Part shown: positions 52,145 through 60,655 of the stretch, piece by piece
Position numbering within the stretch: the stretch's first letter is position 1
How the letters are laid out: the number at the start of each line of letters is the position of its first letter
NCBI GenBank assembly: GCA_963728475.1
Contig: CAVSKL010000003.1
Coordinates: forward strand, 496,001 to 560,000
Direction of reading: 5' to 3'
DNA: 64,000 bases
Source: CAVSKL01 sp963728475 [NCBI: Candidatus Eiseniibacteriota bacterium]
GTDB taxonomy: Bacteria > Eisenbacteria > RBG-16-71-46 > JABDJR01
Notes under the pieces: generated by a model
Databases searched by the model: none
Told to the model about the DNA's origin: nothing
The model's input: the letters and a program-made list of their open reading frames with translations, nothing else
Made by a program: the position numbers and the translations under genes

Positions 52145-54801
52145 GTCGACTTCTTGGTCGCCCTCTTGGCGGTCTTCTTTTTTGCGGCCTTCTTCTTCGC
52201 GGTCTTGCCGGACGCCGTCTTCTTCGACGCGGCTTTCCGCGGGGCGCGCTTCTTGGTCACCGGCCCCCGCGCCTTGCGCGCCTCGATCAGCTCCACCGCC
52301 TGCTCCAGGGTGACGGTGTCGGGGTCGGAGCCCCGGGGGATGGAGGCGTTGATCGAGCCGTCGGTGACGTAGGGGCCGAACCGGCCGTCCATGAGCTTCA
52401 CCTCGGCCCCTTCCAGCGCCTCGGCCTTCCCCAGGACGCGCAAAGGCTCCGAGGCGCGCCGACGCCCCTTCTTGGGCTGGGCCAGGAGCCCCAGCGCCTG
52501 CTCCCGGGTTAGGGTGAAGAGATCGGCTTCGCTCTCCAGGCTCCGGGTGTCGGCGCCGCGCTTCAGATACGGCCCGTAACGGCCGTTGTTGACGATGATC
52601 TCCTCGCCCGCGTCGTCGGTGCCCACCGCGCGGGGGAGGCTCAGCAGCTTGAGCGCTTCGGCGAGATCGATCGCATCGGGGGTCATGCCGCGGAGCAGCG
52701 ACTGCGTCTTGGGCTTCTTCTTCCCCTCCACCTCGCCGAGCTGGACGTAGGGTCCGAACCGGCCGTCGCGCACGGTCACCGTCTCCCCGGTTTCGGGGTC
52801 GGCTCCCAGCTCCCGGGGGCCCTGCTGGGCGGTCTCCAGCAGCTCCACCGCGCGGGCCAGGGTCATCTCGTCGGGGGCGGTGCCGTCGGGCACGGGGGCG
52901 GTGTCCTCGCCCCGCTGGAGGAACGGCCCGTAGCGGCCGACCCGCACCGCGACCTCGCGGCCGGCGCCGTCACTCCCCAGGAGGATGGTGCAGACGGTGC
53001 GGGGGTCGATCCGCTCGGCCTTGTCCTGAAGCTGGGGTTTGAGCCCCTGCTGGCCGTTGCCGAAGTAGAAGCGCTTGAGGTAGGGGACCGACTCGGCCTC
53101 GCCGCGGGAGATGGCGTCCAGGTCGTCCTCCATCCGGGCGGTGAACCCGGTGTCGACCAGCTCCGGGAAGTGGTTCTCGAGCAGGTTCACCACCGCGAAG
53201 GCGAGCCAGGTGGGGACCAGCGCCGTCCCCTTCTTGAACGTGTATTCACGACGCTCGATGGTGTCGATGATGCTGGCGTAGGTGCTGGGGCGGCCGATCC
53301 CGTTGGCCTCGAGCTCCTTCACCAGCGAGGCCTCGGTGAACCGCGCCGGCGGCTGGGTCCGGTGCTCCCGCGGCTCCAGTCCCTTGCAGTCGAGGGGGTC
53401 GCCCTCCTTCATGTCGGGAAGCACGGTCTCGCGCTCGGCCAGGTTGGCCTCGGGGTCGTCGGACCCTTCGACGTAGACCCGCAGGAACCCGGGGAAGTCG
53501 ATGACCTTGCCCGAGGCCTGGAACACCGCGTCCCCGGCCCCCAGCCGCACCGTCATCCGGCGGCCGCGGGCCTCGGCCATCTGGCTGGCCAGGGTGCGCA
53601 TCCAGATGAGCTCATAGAGGTGGAGTTCGTCGGAACCCATCTCCCCCTTGAGCTGGGCGGGGGTGCGGAAGCGGTCCCCGGCCGGGCGGACGGCCTCGTG
53701 CGCCTCCTGGGCGTTCTTGACCTTGGTCTTGTACTGCCGGGGCTGGGGCGAGAGGTAGGTCTTGTCGTAGAGTTCGGTCACCGCGTTCCGGGCGGCGTTC
53801 ACCGCCTGGTCCGAGAGCGTGGTGGAGTCGGTCCGCATGTAGGTGATGAACCCGTTCTCGTAGAGGCGCTGGGCCACCTGCATGGTGCGGCGGGCGGTGA
53901 AGCGGAGCTTGCGCGCGCCCTCCTGCTGGAGGGTGCTGGTGGTGAAGGGGGCGGGCGGGTTCTGGACGAAGGCCTTGGTCTCGGTTTCCAGGACCTTCCA
54001 GTTCGCGCCGCCGAGTTCCCCGGCCAGGGCCCGCGCCCGGGCCTCGTCCACCAGCGCGGCGCCGTTGTTGGCGAGCCGGCCGGTCTCCGGGTCGAAATCC
54101 TTGCCGGTGGCCACCCGCTTGCCGCCCAGCGAGACCAACCGCGCCCCGAACTCCTCCCCGGACCGGGTGGAGAACACCCCTTCCAGGTCCCAGTAGACGC
54201 TTTCCCGGAACCGCATCCGGGCCTGCTCCCGGTTCACGATGATCTTGATGGCCACGCTCTGAACCCGGCCGGCCGAGAGCCGGGGCCCGATCTTCTTCCA
54301 CAGGAGCGGCGAGACCTCGTAACCGTAGAGCCGGTCCAGGATCCGCCGGGTCTCCTGGGCCGAAACCAGCCGCTGGTCGATGGGGCGGGTCCGGTTCAAG
54401 GCGTCCTGGATGGCCTCGCGGGTGATCTCGTGGAAGACCAGCCGGCGGTAAGGGATCTTGGGCTGGAGCAGCGCCACCAGGTGCCAGGAGATGGCCTCGC
54501 CCTCGCGGTCCTCGTCGGTGGCGAGCAGGAGTTCCTCCGCCCCCTTGAGCTCGTCCCTGAGCTCGCTCACCTTCTTCTTCTTTTCCGAAGGGACCACGTA
54601 GAGGGGCTCGAAGTCGTTGTCCACGTTCACCCCGAGGCGGGCCCAGGGCTCCTTCTTCAGCTTGGCCGGGATCTGGGCGGCGCTTCCAGGCAGGTCGCGG
54701 ACGTGGCCGATGGAGGAATCGACCACGAAATCCTTGCCCAAGAAGCGCGATATGGTGCGCGCCTTGGCGGGGGATTCAACGATGACGAGGCGCTTGGGCA
54801 T
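52141..54801 (-). CDS. topA: DNA topoisomerase I
   Basis: An 886-residue type IA topoisomerase. The Toprim domain has VIVESPAKART at residue 7 and ATDEDREGEAISWH near 94 (metal acids), with the active-site tyrosine Y321 in FITYMRTDSTTLS. Residues about 630-840 hold four Topo_C_Rpt-like repeats with GRYGPF/DGRFGPYV cores rather than CXXC zinc ribbons, and the last 40 residues are a Lys/Ala/Thr-rich histone-like tail. It relaxes negative supercoils. Its own promoter is visible upstream, and it leads into modABC by an ATGA overlap. Confidence 0.97.
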   Translation of the reverse strand: MPKRLVIVESPAKARTISRFLGKDFVVDSSIGHVRDLPGSAAQIPAKLKKEPWARLGVNVDNDFEPLYVVPSEKKKKVSELRDELKGAEELLLATDEDREGEAISWHLVALLQPKIPYRRLVFHEITREAIQDALNRTRPIDQRLVSAQETRRILDRLYGYEVSPLLWKKIGPRLSAGRVQSVAIKIIVNREQARMRFRESVYWDLEGVFSTRSGEEFGARLVSLGGKRVATGKDFDPETGRLANNGAALVDEARARALAGELGGANWKVLETETKAFVQNPPAPFTTSTLQQEGARKLRFTARRTMQVAQRLYENGFITYMRTDSTTLSDQAVNAARNAVTELYDKTYLSPQPRQYKTKVKNAQEAHEAVRPAGDRFRTPAQLKGEMGSDELHLYELIWMRTLASQMAEARGRRMTVRLGAGDAVFQASGKVIDFPGFLRVYVEGSDDPEANLAERETVLPDMKEGDPLDCKGLEPREHRTQPPARFTEASLVKELEANGIGRPSTYASIIDTIERREYTFKKGTALVPTWLAFAVVNLLENHFPELVDTGFTARMEDDLDAISRGEAESVPYLKRFYFGNGQQGLKPQLQDKAERIDPRTVCTILLGSDGAGREVAVRVGRYGPFLQRGEDTAPVPDGTAPDEMTLARAVELLETAQQGPRELGADPETGETVTVRDGRFGPYVQLGEVEGKKKPKTQSLLRGMTPDAIDLAEALKLLSLPRAVGTDDAGEEIIVNNGRYGPYLKRGADTRSLESEADLFTLTREQALGLLAQPKKGRRRASEPLRVLGKAEALEGAEVKLMDGRFGPYVTDGSINASIPRGSDPDTVTLEQAVELIEARKARGPVTKKRAPRKAASKKTASGKTAKKKAAKKKTAKRATKKST

Positions 54802-54845
54802 GCGGTGTCTCCGGCAAAACCTGTTGGCAAAACGCAGGGGTGGAT

Positions 54846-54874
54846 TGTATAGGGAATCCGCGCCAGGATTGCAA
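54846..54874 (-). promoter_or_regulatory. Promoter of topA
   Basis: On the minus strand TTGCAA (54874-54869), exactly 17 nt, TATACA (54851-54846). Both boxes are close to consensus, and the predicted start is about 35 nt before the topA ATG. The surroundings are A/T-rich. Confidence 0.75.
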
Positions 54875-54942
54875 GGGCGGCCGTGGTGATGTGATAATAG
54901 ATTTTGAGTAAACGCGTTATGGCGATTAGCTCGCGTAGTTGA

Positions 54943-56925
54943 TTACTCGGGGCCCCATTCCCGGACCGAGACCCAGGGGGTGGCGAAGGCAATTTCGCCG
55001 TGAGACGGGCGGCGCATCCAGCCGGCCAGGGCGGGGTACCGGCGGAGGTCCTCGGGAGTGGCGGCGACCAGGAGCAGGCCCGGCCGGGCGGCCCGGGCCG
55101 CGTCCGCGAAGGCGGCCCCAAGGTCCCCGCCACCCCGTGCGGCCTCCAGGAGCCTCCGCCGCCGGAGGGCGGTCTCGCCCCGCCACTGGCCCAGGATCTG
55201 GAGCGCGTAAGGGTCGGCCAGGTAGGTGGAGCGCCCCAGAGGGAAGGTGAGCGGGGAGTAGTCCCGCCCGGGGTCGATCCGCCAGAGGACCGCGTCGGGG
55301 GGGATGCCCGCCTCCGCCACCGCGTGGGCGACGGCGTGGCGGGCCGCCGGGTCCAGGTACCCGGGCGGGCGTTCGCGCCAGAGCGCCCCCGCGGTGAGGA
55401 GAGGGGTGGGGACGAAGAGCGCCAGCGCCGGGATCGCCGCCCACGGAACCCGCCGGGTGAGCCGGACCAGCCCCGCCCCCGCCACCGGGGCCAGGATCGC
55501 CAGAAGCACGAAGATCGCCTTGTACTCGTTACCGTCCACCAGGTGGAAGAAGAAGGGGAGCGCCGCCGCCGGCGCCCCCACCGCGAGCCACTGTCCTCCG
55601 GCCCCCTCCAGGAACGCCGGGGTGAGCGCCGGAACCGCCAGGAGCCAGAGCCCCAGGACCGGCAGGTTGAGCGCCAGGGCGCGAAGCGGCTGGAGATGGA
55701 GGGTCTCGAACCCGCTCCCGGTCCGCGCATGGAGGATCGAGAGCGCGTACGGAGCGGTGACCGCCGCTACCGCGGCCAGCGCCGAGGCCTCGGCGCGCAA
55801 CCCCGGGCGGTGGGGGGGCGGCCGGAGCGCGCTCCCGGCCCATCGCAGGGTGAGCCCGGCCGCGACCAGGCCCCCCACGGCGGGATGGAAGAGGAGGGAG
55901 CCGGCCACCAGGAGCCCGTGGCGCACCCACCCCGCCGCGTGGCGCGCCCGGGGGGGGATGGCGGCCAGCGCGGCCAGGGCCAGGCTCATGGGGAGCGCGT
56001 TGGTGACCGCGATCTTGGTGAGCGCGGCGGCGAGGCGCGGCTCCTCCGGCGAGAGGAGCGGGAGGTAGGCCTGGATGCCGTAGGCGCGGGCCAGGGCCCA
56101 GTTCACCTGAGGATGGGTGAGGTGGGCGGCCGCGAGCCGCATCCAGCCCCAGGGCGAGAGGCCGAGTCCGGCCAGGAGCAGCCCGGCCGCCCGCGCGGGG
56201 GGTGGGAGTTCCAGCCGCCGGCCCGCGCGATCCAGGGCCAGGAGCAGGACCGCCAGCGCCTGGGCGTTCAGGAGCGCGGGTGCCAGCGCCGGCGGGAGCC
56301 CGGTGAGCCGCGCCGTGCCCGCCAGCACCACGTGATAGAACCAGAAGTACGCCAGCGGCCGTCCCGCGAGGAACGGATTCGCGGGAGGAAAGTCACCGCG
56401 GAGCACGCTCTGCACGATCGGGAGGTGGAGCTGGGCGTCGGAGGTCACCCGGAGCGGGTCGCGGAAGAGGGGAGGGAGGACGCCCAGGAGCCACACGAAC
56501 GCCCCCGCGCCCGCCGTCACCAGCGCGGCGCGGGGGAGGAAGGCGCGGGCGCCCTTTCCGGCGGCCTTCCGGGAGGGGTCGCGTCCCAGCGCCAGGCGGA
56601 GCGACCCGGCCACCGCCCCGAGGAGGACCACCGTCCCCGCCGCGGCGGGAAGCGGGAGCCCGGCCAGCCGTCCCAGGCCGACCCCGATCCCGAACGCCAC
56701 CGGACCGGCGGCGAAGGGGAGCCAGTAGGAGTCGGGCCGGCGGAGGGTGCGGGGTGAGAGGCAGAACACGGCGCCGGGGAGCCAGAGCGCCGCCCCCCAG
56801 AGGAGCGGCGCGAGCGCCCGCGAGGGGGGGCCGGCCACCGTGCTCCAGGCCGCGACCGCGGCGAAGAGCGCGTAGACCGCGAGCAAGAGGGCGCGGCGCA
56901 GGTTGTCGGGGTCGGTTCGAGCCAT
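54943..56925 (-). CDS. Polytopic membrane protein, GT-C glycosyltransferase-like
   Basis: A 660-residue protein with about 14 hydrophobic segments and a C-terminal soluble portion (about 560-660) with WRIDPGRDYSPLTFPLGRST. A loop after an early helix (VTSDAQLHLPIVQSVLRGDF) with an acidic residue, followed by GRPLAYFWFYHVVLAG, matches the pattern of GT-C-fold or DUF2298-type membrane proteins using lipid-linked sugars. No definitive family motif is seen. Start at ATG 56925; no clear Shine-Dalgarno. Monocistronic and divergent from the B12-binding-like gene. Confidence 0.65.
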   Translation of the reverse strand: MARTDPDNLRRALLLAVYALFAAVAAWSTVAGPPSRALAPLLWGAALWLPGAVFCLSPRTLRRPDSYWLPFAAGPVAFGIGVGLGRLAGLPLPAAAGTVVLLGAVAGSLRLALGRDPSRKAAGKGARAFLPRAALVTAGAGAFVWLLGVLPPLFRDPLRVTSDAQLHLPIVQSVLRGDFPPANPFLAGRPLAYFWFYHVVLAGTARLTGLPPALAPALLNAQALAVLLLALDRAGRRLELPPPARAAGLLLAGLGLSPWGWMRLAAAHLTHPQVNWALARAYGIQAYLPLLSPEEPRLAAALTKIAVTNALPMSLALAALAAIPPRARHAAGWVRHGLLVAGSLLFHPAVGGLVAAGLTLRWAGSALRPPPHRPGLRAEASALAAVAAVTAPYALSILHARTGSGFETLHLQPLRALALNLPVLGLWLLAVPALTPAFLEGAGGQWLAVGAPAAALPFFFHLVDGNEYKAIFVLLAILAPVAGAGLVRLTRRVPWAAIPALALFVPTPLLTAGALWRERPPGYLDPAARHAVAHAVAEAGIPPDAVLWRIDPGRDYSPLTFPLGRSTYLADPYALQILGQWRGETALRRRRLLEAARGGGDLGAAFADAARAARPGLLLVAATPEDLRRYPALAGWMRRPSHGEIAFATPWVSVREWGPE

Positions 56926-57079
56926 GGCGCTGGTTTCCGCGCGGTTTTCCCGAGGAATCCGCGCCGGCATGGGACAGAACCCAGTCTGCCCCACCCTCCT
57001 CCGGCGCGCAAAGCCCCAAATGCGGCGGCGGGGCCTCGATGGCGGGCGCAACGGGGCTGGGGTACACTGGGGCGGAGCC

Positions 57080-57973
57080 ATGAACACCGCATCGACGCCC
57101 GCCCCGATCCCCGTTTCCGACTGGCGCCGCCCGGGCGCGCCCTCCCGCATCGTGTGCCTGACCGAGGAGACCACCGAGGTCCTCTACCGGATGGGGGAGG
57201 AGGCCCGGATCGTGGGGATCAGCGCGTTCACGGTGCGCCCCCCCCGGGCCCGGGACGAGAAGCCGGTGGTGTCGCAGTTCACCAAGGCCGAGATCGGGAC
57301 GATCGCCGGGCTCGAGCCCGACCTGGTGCTGGGGTTCTCCGATCTCCAGGCGGATATCTGCGCCGAGCTCATCCGGCTCGGGATCGAGGTGCACTGCTTC
57401 AACCAGCGGTCGGTGGCCGAGATCCTGCGCATGATCCGCGCCCTGGGAGCGCTGGTGGGCGTGCCGGAGAAGGGGGCGGCCCTGGCCGGGGAGCTGGCGG
57501 GGGAGCTGGAGGCGATCGCCGGCGCGGCCGCGCGGTTCCCCTGGCGGCCCCGGGTCTATTTCGAGGAGTGGCACGACCCGATGATCTCCGGCATCCGCTG
57601 GGTGTCGGAGCTGGTCGAGATCGCGGGCGGGACCGACATCTTCGCCGAGTTCCGGGCGGGGCGGCTGGCCCGGGACCGCACCGTGGCCGGGCCGGAGTTC
57701 GTGCTTCGCCGGAACCCCGACGTGTACCTGGCCTCCTGGTGCGGGCGGAAATTCCGCCCCGATTACCTGGAGAAGCGTCCGGGCTGGTCCGCGTCCGACT
57801 TCATGCGCCAGGGGCGGGTGTTCGAGATCGATTCCTCCACCATTCTCCAGCCCGGTCCGGGTTCGCTCACCGACGGCGTGCGACAGATCCACCGGCGGCT
57901 GGCCGAAGTGTCCGGGGGGGAACCGGCGTCGGTGGCGCTCCGCGACTCCGGCTGGGGGAAGCCGGCGGCGTGA
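57080..57973 (+). CDS. Periplasmic-binding-protein-fold protein, BtuF-like (cobalamin/haem) without signal peptide
   Basis: A 297-residue protein of the class III periplasmic-binding fold: IVCLTEETTEVLYRMGEEARIVGIS, LEPDLVLGFSDLQADICAELIRLGI, YFEEWHDPMISG, and ASWCGRKFRP. Such proteins bind cobalamin or haem for ABC import, but no signal peptide or transporter genes are present, so it may be a cytosolic binding protein or partner of an import system elsewhere. A GGAGC is close to the ATG. The next gene (hemF) follows at 20 nt, suggesting a tetrapyrrole link. Confidence 0.8.
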   Translation: MNTASTPAPIPVSDWRRPGAPSRIVCLTEETTEVLYRMGEEARIVGISAFTVRPPRARDEKPVVSQFTKAEIGTIAGLEPDLVLGFSDLQADICAELIRLGIEVHCFNQRSVAEILRMIRALGALVGVPEKGAALAGELAGELEAIAGAAARFPWRPRVYFEEWHDPMISGIRWVSELVEIAGGTDIFAEFRAGRLARDRTVAGPEFVLRRNPDVYLASWCGRKFRPDYLEKRPGWSASDFMRQGRVFEIDSSTILQPGPGSLTDGVRQIHRRLAEVSGGEPASVALRDSGWGKPAA

Positions 57974-57992
57974 GCGCGGCGGAGTTCGCGGC

Positions 57993-58922
57993 GTGAGCGC
58001 TCCGGGAGTGGATCCGGCCGGGGCGGCCCGCGACTACCTGCTCGCGCTCCAGGACCGGATCTGCGCGGCGCTGGAACAAGCCGACGGCGCGGCCCGCTTC
58101 GGCGGGGAACGCATTGCCGGCGAGGGCGGCGGGTTCGCCCGGCCGCGGGTGCTGGCGGGCGGACCGGCGATCGAGAAGGCCGCGGTCAATTTCTCCCATT
58201 CGGTGGGCGAGTCCATGCCCGAGGCCGCCACCGCCCGGCGCCCGGAGCTGGCGGGGCGGTCGTTCCAGGCGGTGTCGCTGTCGCTGATCGTCCACCCCCG
58301 GAACCCCTACGCGCCCACCACCCACCTGAACCTTCGCTACTTTCAGGCTTCGCGGGCCGGCGCCGAGCCGGTCTGGTGGTTCGGGGGCGGCTTCGACCTC
58401 ACGCCGTTCTACGGGTTCGACGAGGACTGCGTCCACTGGCACCGCAACGCCCGCGACGCCGTCGCCCCCTTCGGCGCCGATCTCTACCGCGGGATGAAGC
58501 GCGACTGCGACGCCTACTTCTACCTTCCGCACCGGCGGGAGGAACGGGGGATCGGCGGGATCTTCTTCGACGACCTGGACGCGTGGGAATTCCCGGACAC
58601 CTTCCGGTTCGTGCGGGCCGTGGGCGACGCGTTCCTCCCGGGCTACCTGCCGATCCTGGAACGGCGCAAGGACACGCGGCACGGGGAGCGGGAGCGCGCG
58701 TTCCAGCTCGCCCGCCGCGGCCGTTACGTGGAGTTCAACCTGCTCTACGACCGCGGCACCCGCTATGGGCTCCAGTCGGGGCGACGGGTCGAATCGGTGC
58801 TGGCCTCCATGCCCCCGGCGGTGACCTGGCCCTACCGCTTCCACCCCGAGCCCGGCTCGCCGGAGGAGCGCCTCCTCACCTACTACCTGCAGCCCCGGGA
58901 CTGGCTCGCGGGGGACGGGTAG
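57993..58922 (+). CDS. hemF: Oxygen-dependent coproporphyrinogen III oxidase
   Basis: A 309-residue HemF from GTG. Motifs: NFSHSVGESMPEAA near residue 66, AVSLSLIVHPRNP, GGGFDLTPFYGFDEDCVHWHRN near 132, IGGIFFDDLD near 190, and YVEFNLLYDRGTRYGLQSG near 246. It oxidatively decarboxylates coproporphyrinogen III using O2, so the organism can make haem aerobically; this is notable beside a metal-respiration island. It is 20 nt downstream of the BtuF-like gene and convergent with the epimerase. Confidence 0.96.
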   Translation: MSAPGVDPAGAARDYLLALQDRICAALEQADGAARFGGERIAGEGGGFARPRVLAGGPAIEKAAVNFSHSVGESMPEAATARRPELAGRSFQAVSLSLIVHPRNPYAPTTHLNLRYFQASRAGAEPVWWFGGGFDLTPFYGFDEDCVHWHRNARDAVAPFGADLYRGMKRDCDAYFYLPHRREERGIGGIFFDDLDAWEFPDTFRFVRAVGDAFLPGYLPILERRKDTRHGERERAFQLARRGRYVEFNLLYDRGTRYGLQSGRRVESVLASMPPAVTWPYRFHPEPGSPEERLLTYYLQPRDWLAGDG

Positions 58923-58999
58923 CCCCCGGCCGCCTACCTCAAGAGCACCGCCCGCCGCGATCCGGAACCCCGGAAGCGGCCCTTGCCGAGGAATCCCGG

Positions 59000-60031
59000 T
59001 TACGCGTTCTCCCCCTTCCGGTACCGGTTGCGGATCTCCGGCACCAGGTACTCGTCGAAGGCCCGCGCCGCCTCGTAGCCCGGGTTCCAGGCCCATTCCC
59101 GGCGGGCGGGCCCGTCGTCCACGTCCAGGGGCCAGGTGTCCACGATCGCCTGCCGCTTGAGATCGGGCTTGAAGGTGATGTCGGCAGCGGGGAATGCCTT
59201 CACCACCCGGTCGCGGATCTCGCCGGCACTGAGGCTGAAGCTGGTGACGTTGTAGATCCGGCGCTTGAGCTGGGAGGCCTGCGCCCCCGCCAGGAGGAGC
59301 AGCGCCTTGATCGCGTCCGGCATCACCATGAACGGGATGATGCTGTCCTCGCGCACGAAGCAGGCATAGGGCTCCCCCTTGGCCGCGGCGTGGATCATCT
59401 CCGGGGCGAAGTCGCTGGTGCCGCCGGTGGGCATGGTCACCGCGCTGATGATCCCGGGGAAGCGCAGGCAGCGGAAGTCCACCCGCTTGGTGTCGAGGTC
59501 GACGGCAAGCTGCCGGTAGTGCTGGGCGAAGTACCGCCCGAGGTTCTCGGTGTAGAGCTTGTTGCAGCCGTACATGGTGGTGGGGTTGGTCCACTCGTAT
59601 TCCTTCACCTTCCCCGCCCGTTCCTTGGTGGCGAGGTCGGGAAGGCCGTAGACCGCGATCGAACTCGGGTAGAGGAACTTCACCGGCTCTCCGCGCCAGC
59701 TCGATTGCTCCAGCGCGAGCTGCAGGAGCCCCATCGTCCCTTCCACGTTCACCTGGTGCGCGGTCTCCGGCGCGTACTCGGCGCGGGTGGAAAGGAGCGC
59801 GGCCAGGTGGTAGATCTCCCGCACCTCGTACTCGCTCACGATGCGTTCGGTGAGATGGCGGTCGAGGATGTTCCCCACGAAGGTGGCCCGGCACTTGGCC
59901 GCGAGCCGCTCGTCCACCGGATCGAGGTCCATGGCCAGGATGTCCTCGTGCCCCTGCGCCGAGAGCTCGTTGATCAGCCCGTGCCCCACCTCGCCGTTCG
60001 CTCCCGTGATCAGGACCACCGGTTTCCGCAT
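59000..60031 (-). CDS. NAD-dependent epimerase/dehydratase family, L-threonine dehydrogenase-like
   Basis: A 343-residue SDR-fold protein. The NAD site is GANGEVGHGL near residue 10, the YxxxK pair lies in YGCNKLYTENL near 158, and S upstream in YPSSIAVYG completes the triad. Motifs such as FRCLRFPGIISA and GGTSDFAPEMIHAA are typical of NAD-dependent L-threonine 3-dehydrogenases of the UDP-galactose epimerase type. Substrate is inferred. AGGAGG lies 6 nt before the ATG. Convergent with hemF. Confidence 0.85.
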   Translation of the reverse strand: MRKPVVLITGANGEVGHGLINELSAQGHEDILAMDLDPVDERLAAKCRATFVGNILDRHLTERIVSEYEVREIYHLAALLSTRAEYAPETAHQVNVEGTMGLLQLALEQSSWRGEPVKFLYPSSIAVYGLPDLATKERAGKVKEYEWTNPTTMYGCNKLYTENLGRYFAQHYRQLAVDLDTKRVDFRCLRFPGIISAVTMPTGGTSDFAPEMIHAAAKGEPYACFVREDSIIPFMVMPDAIKALLLLAGAQASQLKRRIYNVTSFSLSAGEIRDRVVKAFPAADITFKPDLKRQAIVDTWPLDVDDGPARREWAWNPGYEAARAFDEYLVPEIRNRYRKGENA

Positions 60032-60220
60032 CGTCCCCTCCTGTAGGCCCCCTGGTTTTTCGGGAACCGAATGCCGATATCGCTTGTTTGTAATGCCGGA
60101 GCGGGCCGGCGACCCTCTATTCTCGCCCAACCGGGAGGCGAAGTCGAGGCCGCCGCCCGCCTGCGGCGCCGCCCGGGCCGGACTCGCCGGCCTTCACCTT
60201 CACCCCGACATGAGAGTCGC

Positions 60221-60655
60221 ATGAGGCCGTCTCGAATCGCGCACACCGGTCCCGCCGCGGGGGCCGTTCTCGTCTCCGCGGGCCTCTTGGCCGTGCTGCT
60301 CGGCGCGTGCAACTCGGGCTCCAAGACCCTCCTCCAGGCCGACCCGGGAGCGGTGCCCGCCCACCCCACCTACGCCATGGTCCACTCGATCGTGGACCGC
60401 GCCTGCGCTCCCTGCCATAAGTCGGGCGGAGCCGCCGACACCACCCTTACCGGGAGCAGCCGCTTCCACGAGCACGACCTCGACTACGCCACCTGCGCCG
60501 GGATCCAGGACGGAATCCAGGGGCTGATCGACACCGGGGTGGACCGGGAGAGCATGCCCCCGGGAGCGTGGCCGCGGCTCACCGAGGAGGAGAAGCTCGT
60601 CATCCTGCGCTGGGTGGCCGACGGCGCGTGCTCCCCCTGCCGGCCGTGCCGGTGA
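60221..60655 (+). CDS. Monohaem c-type cytochrome lipoprotein
   Basis: A 144-residue protein with a lipoprotein signal ending AVLLGAC (cysteine about residue 30) and one haem site CAPCH near residue 64, with a likely methionine ligand in ESMPPGAWPRL near 110, as in small class I-like cytochromes. The C-terminus carries an additional cysteine cluster, GACSPCRPCR, which is odd for such a short cytochrome and might bind metal or form disulfides. The stop overlaps the start of the haem-barrel fusion gene (GTGA). Probably hands electrons to or from that fusion at the outer membrane. Confidence 0.78.
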   Translation: MRPSRIAHTGPAAGAVLVSAGLLAVLLGACNSGSKTLLQADPGAVPAHPTYAMVHSIVDRACAPCHKSGGAADTTLTGSSRFHEHDLDYATCAGIQDGIQGLIDTGVDRESMPPGAWPRLTEEEKLVILRWVADGACSPCRPCR

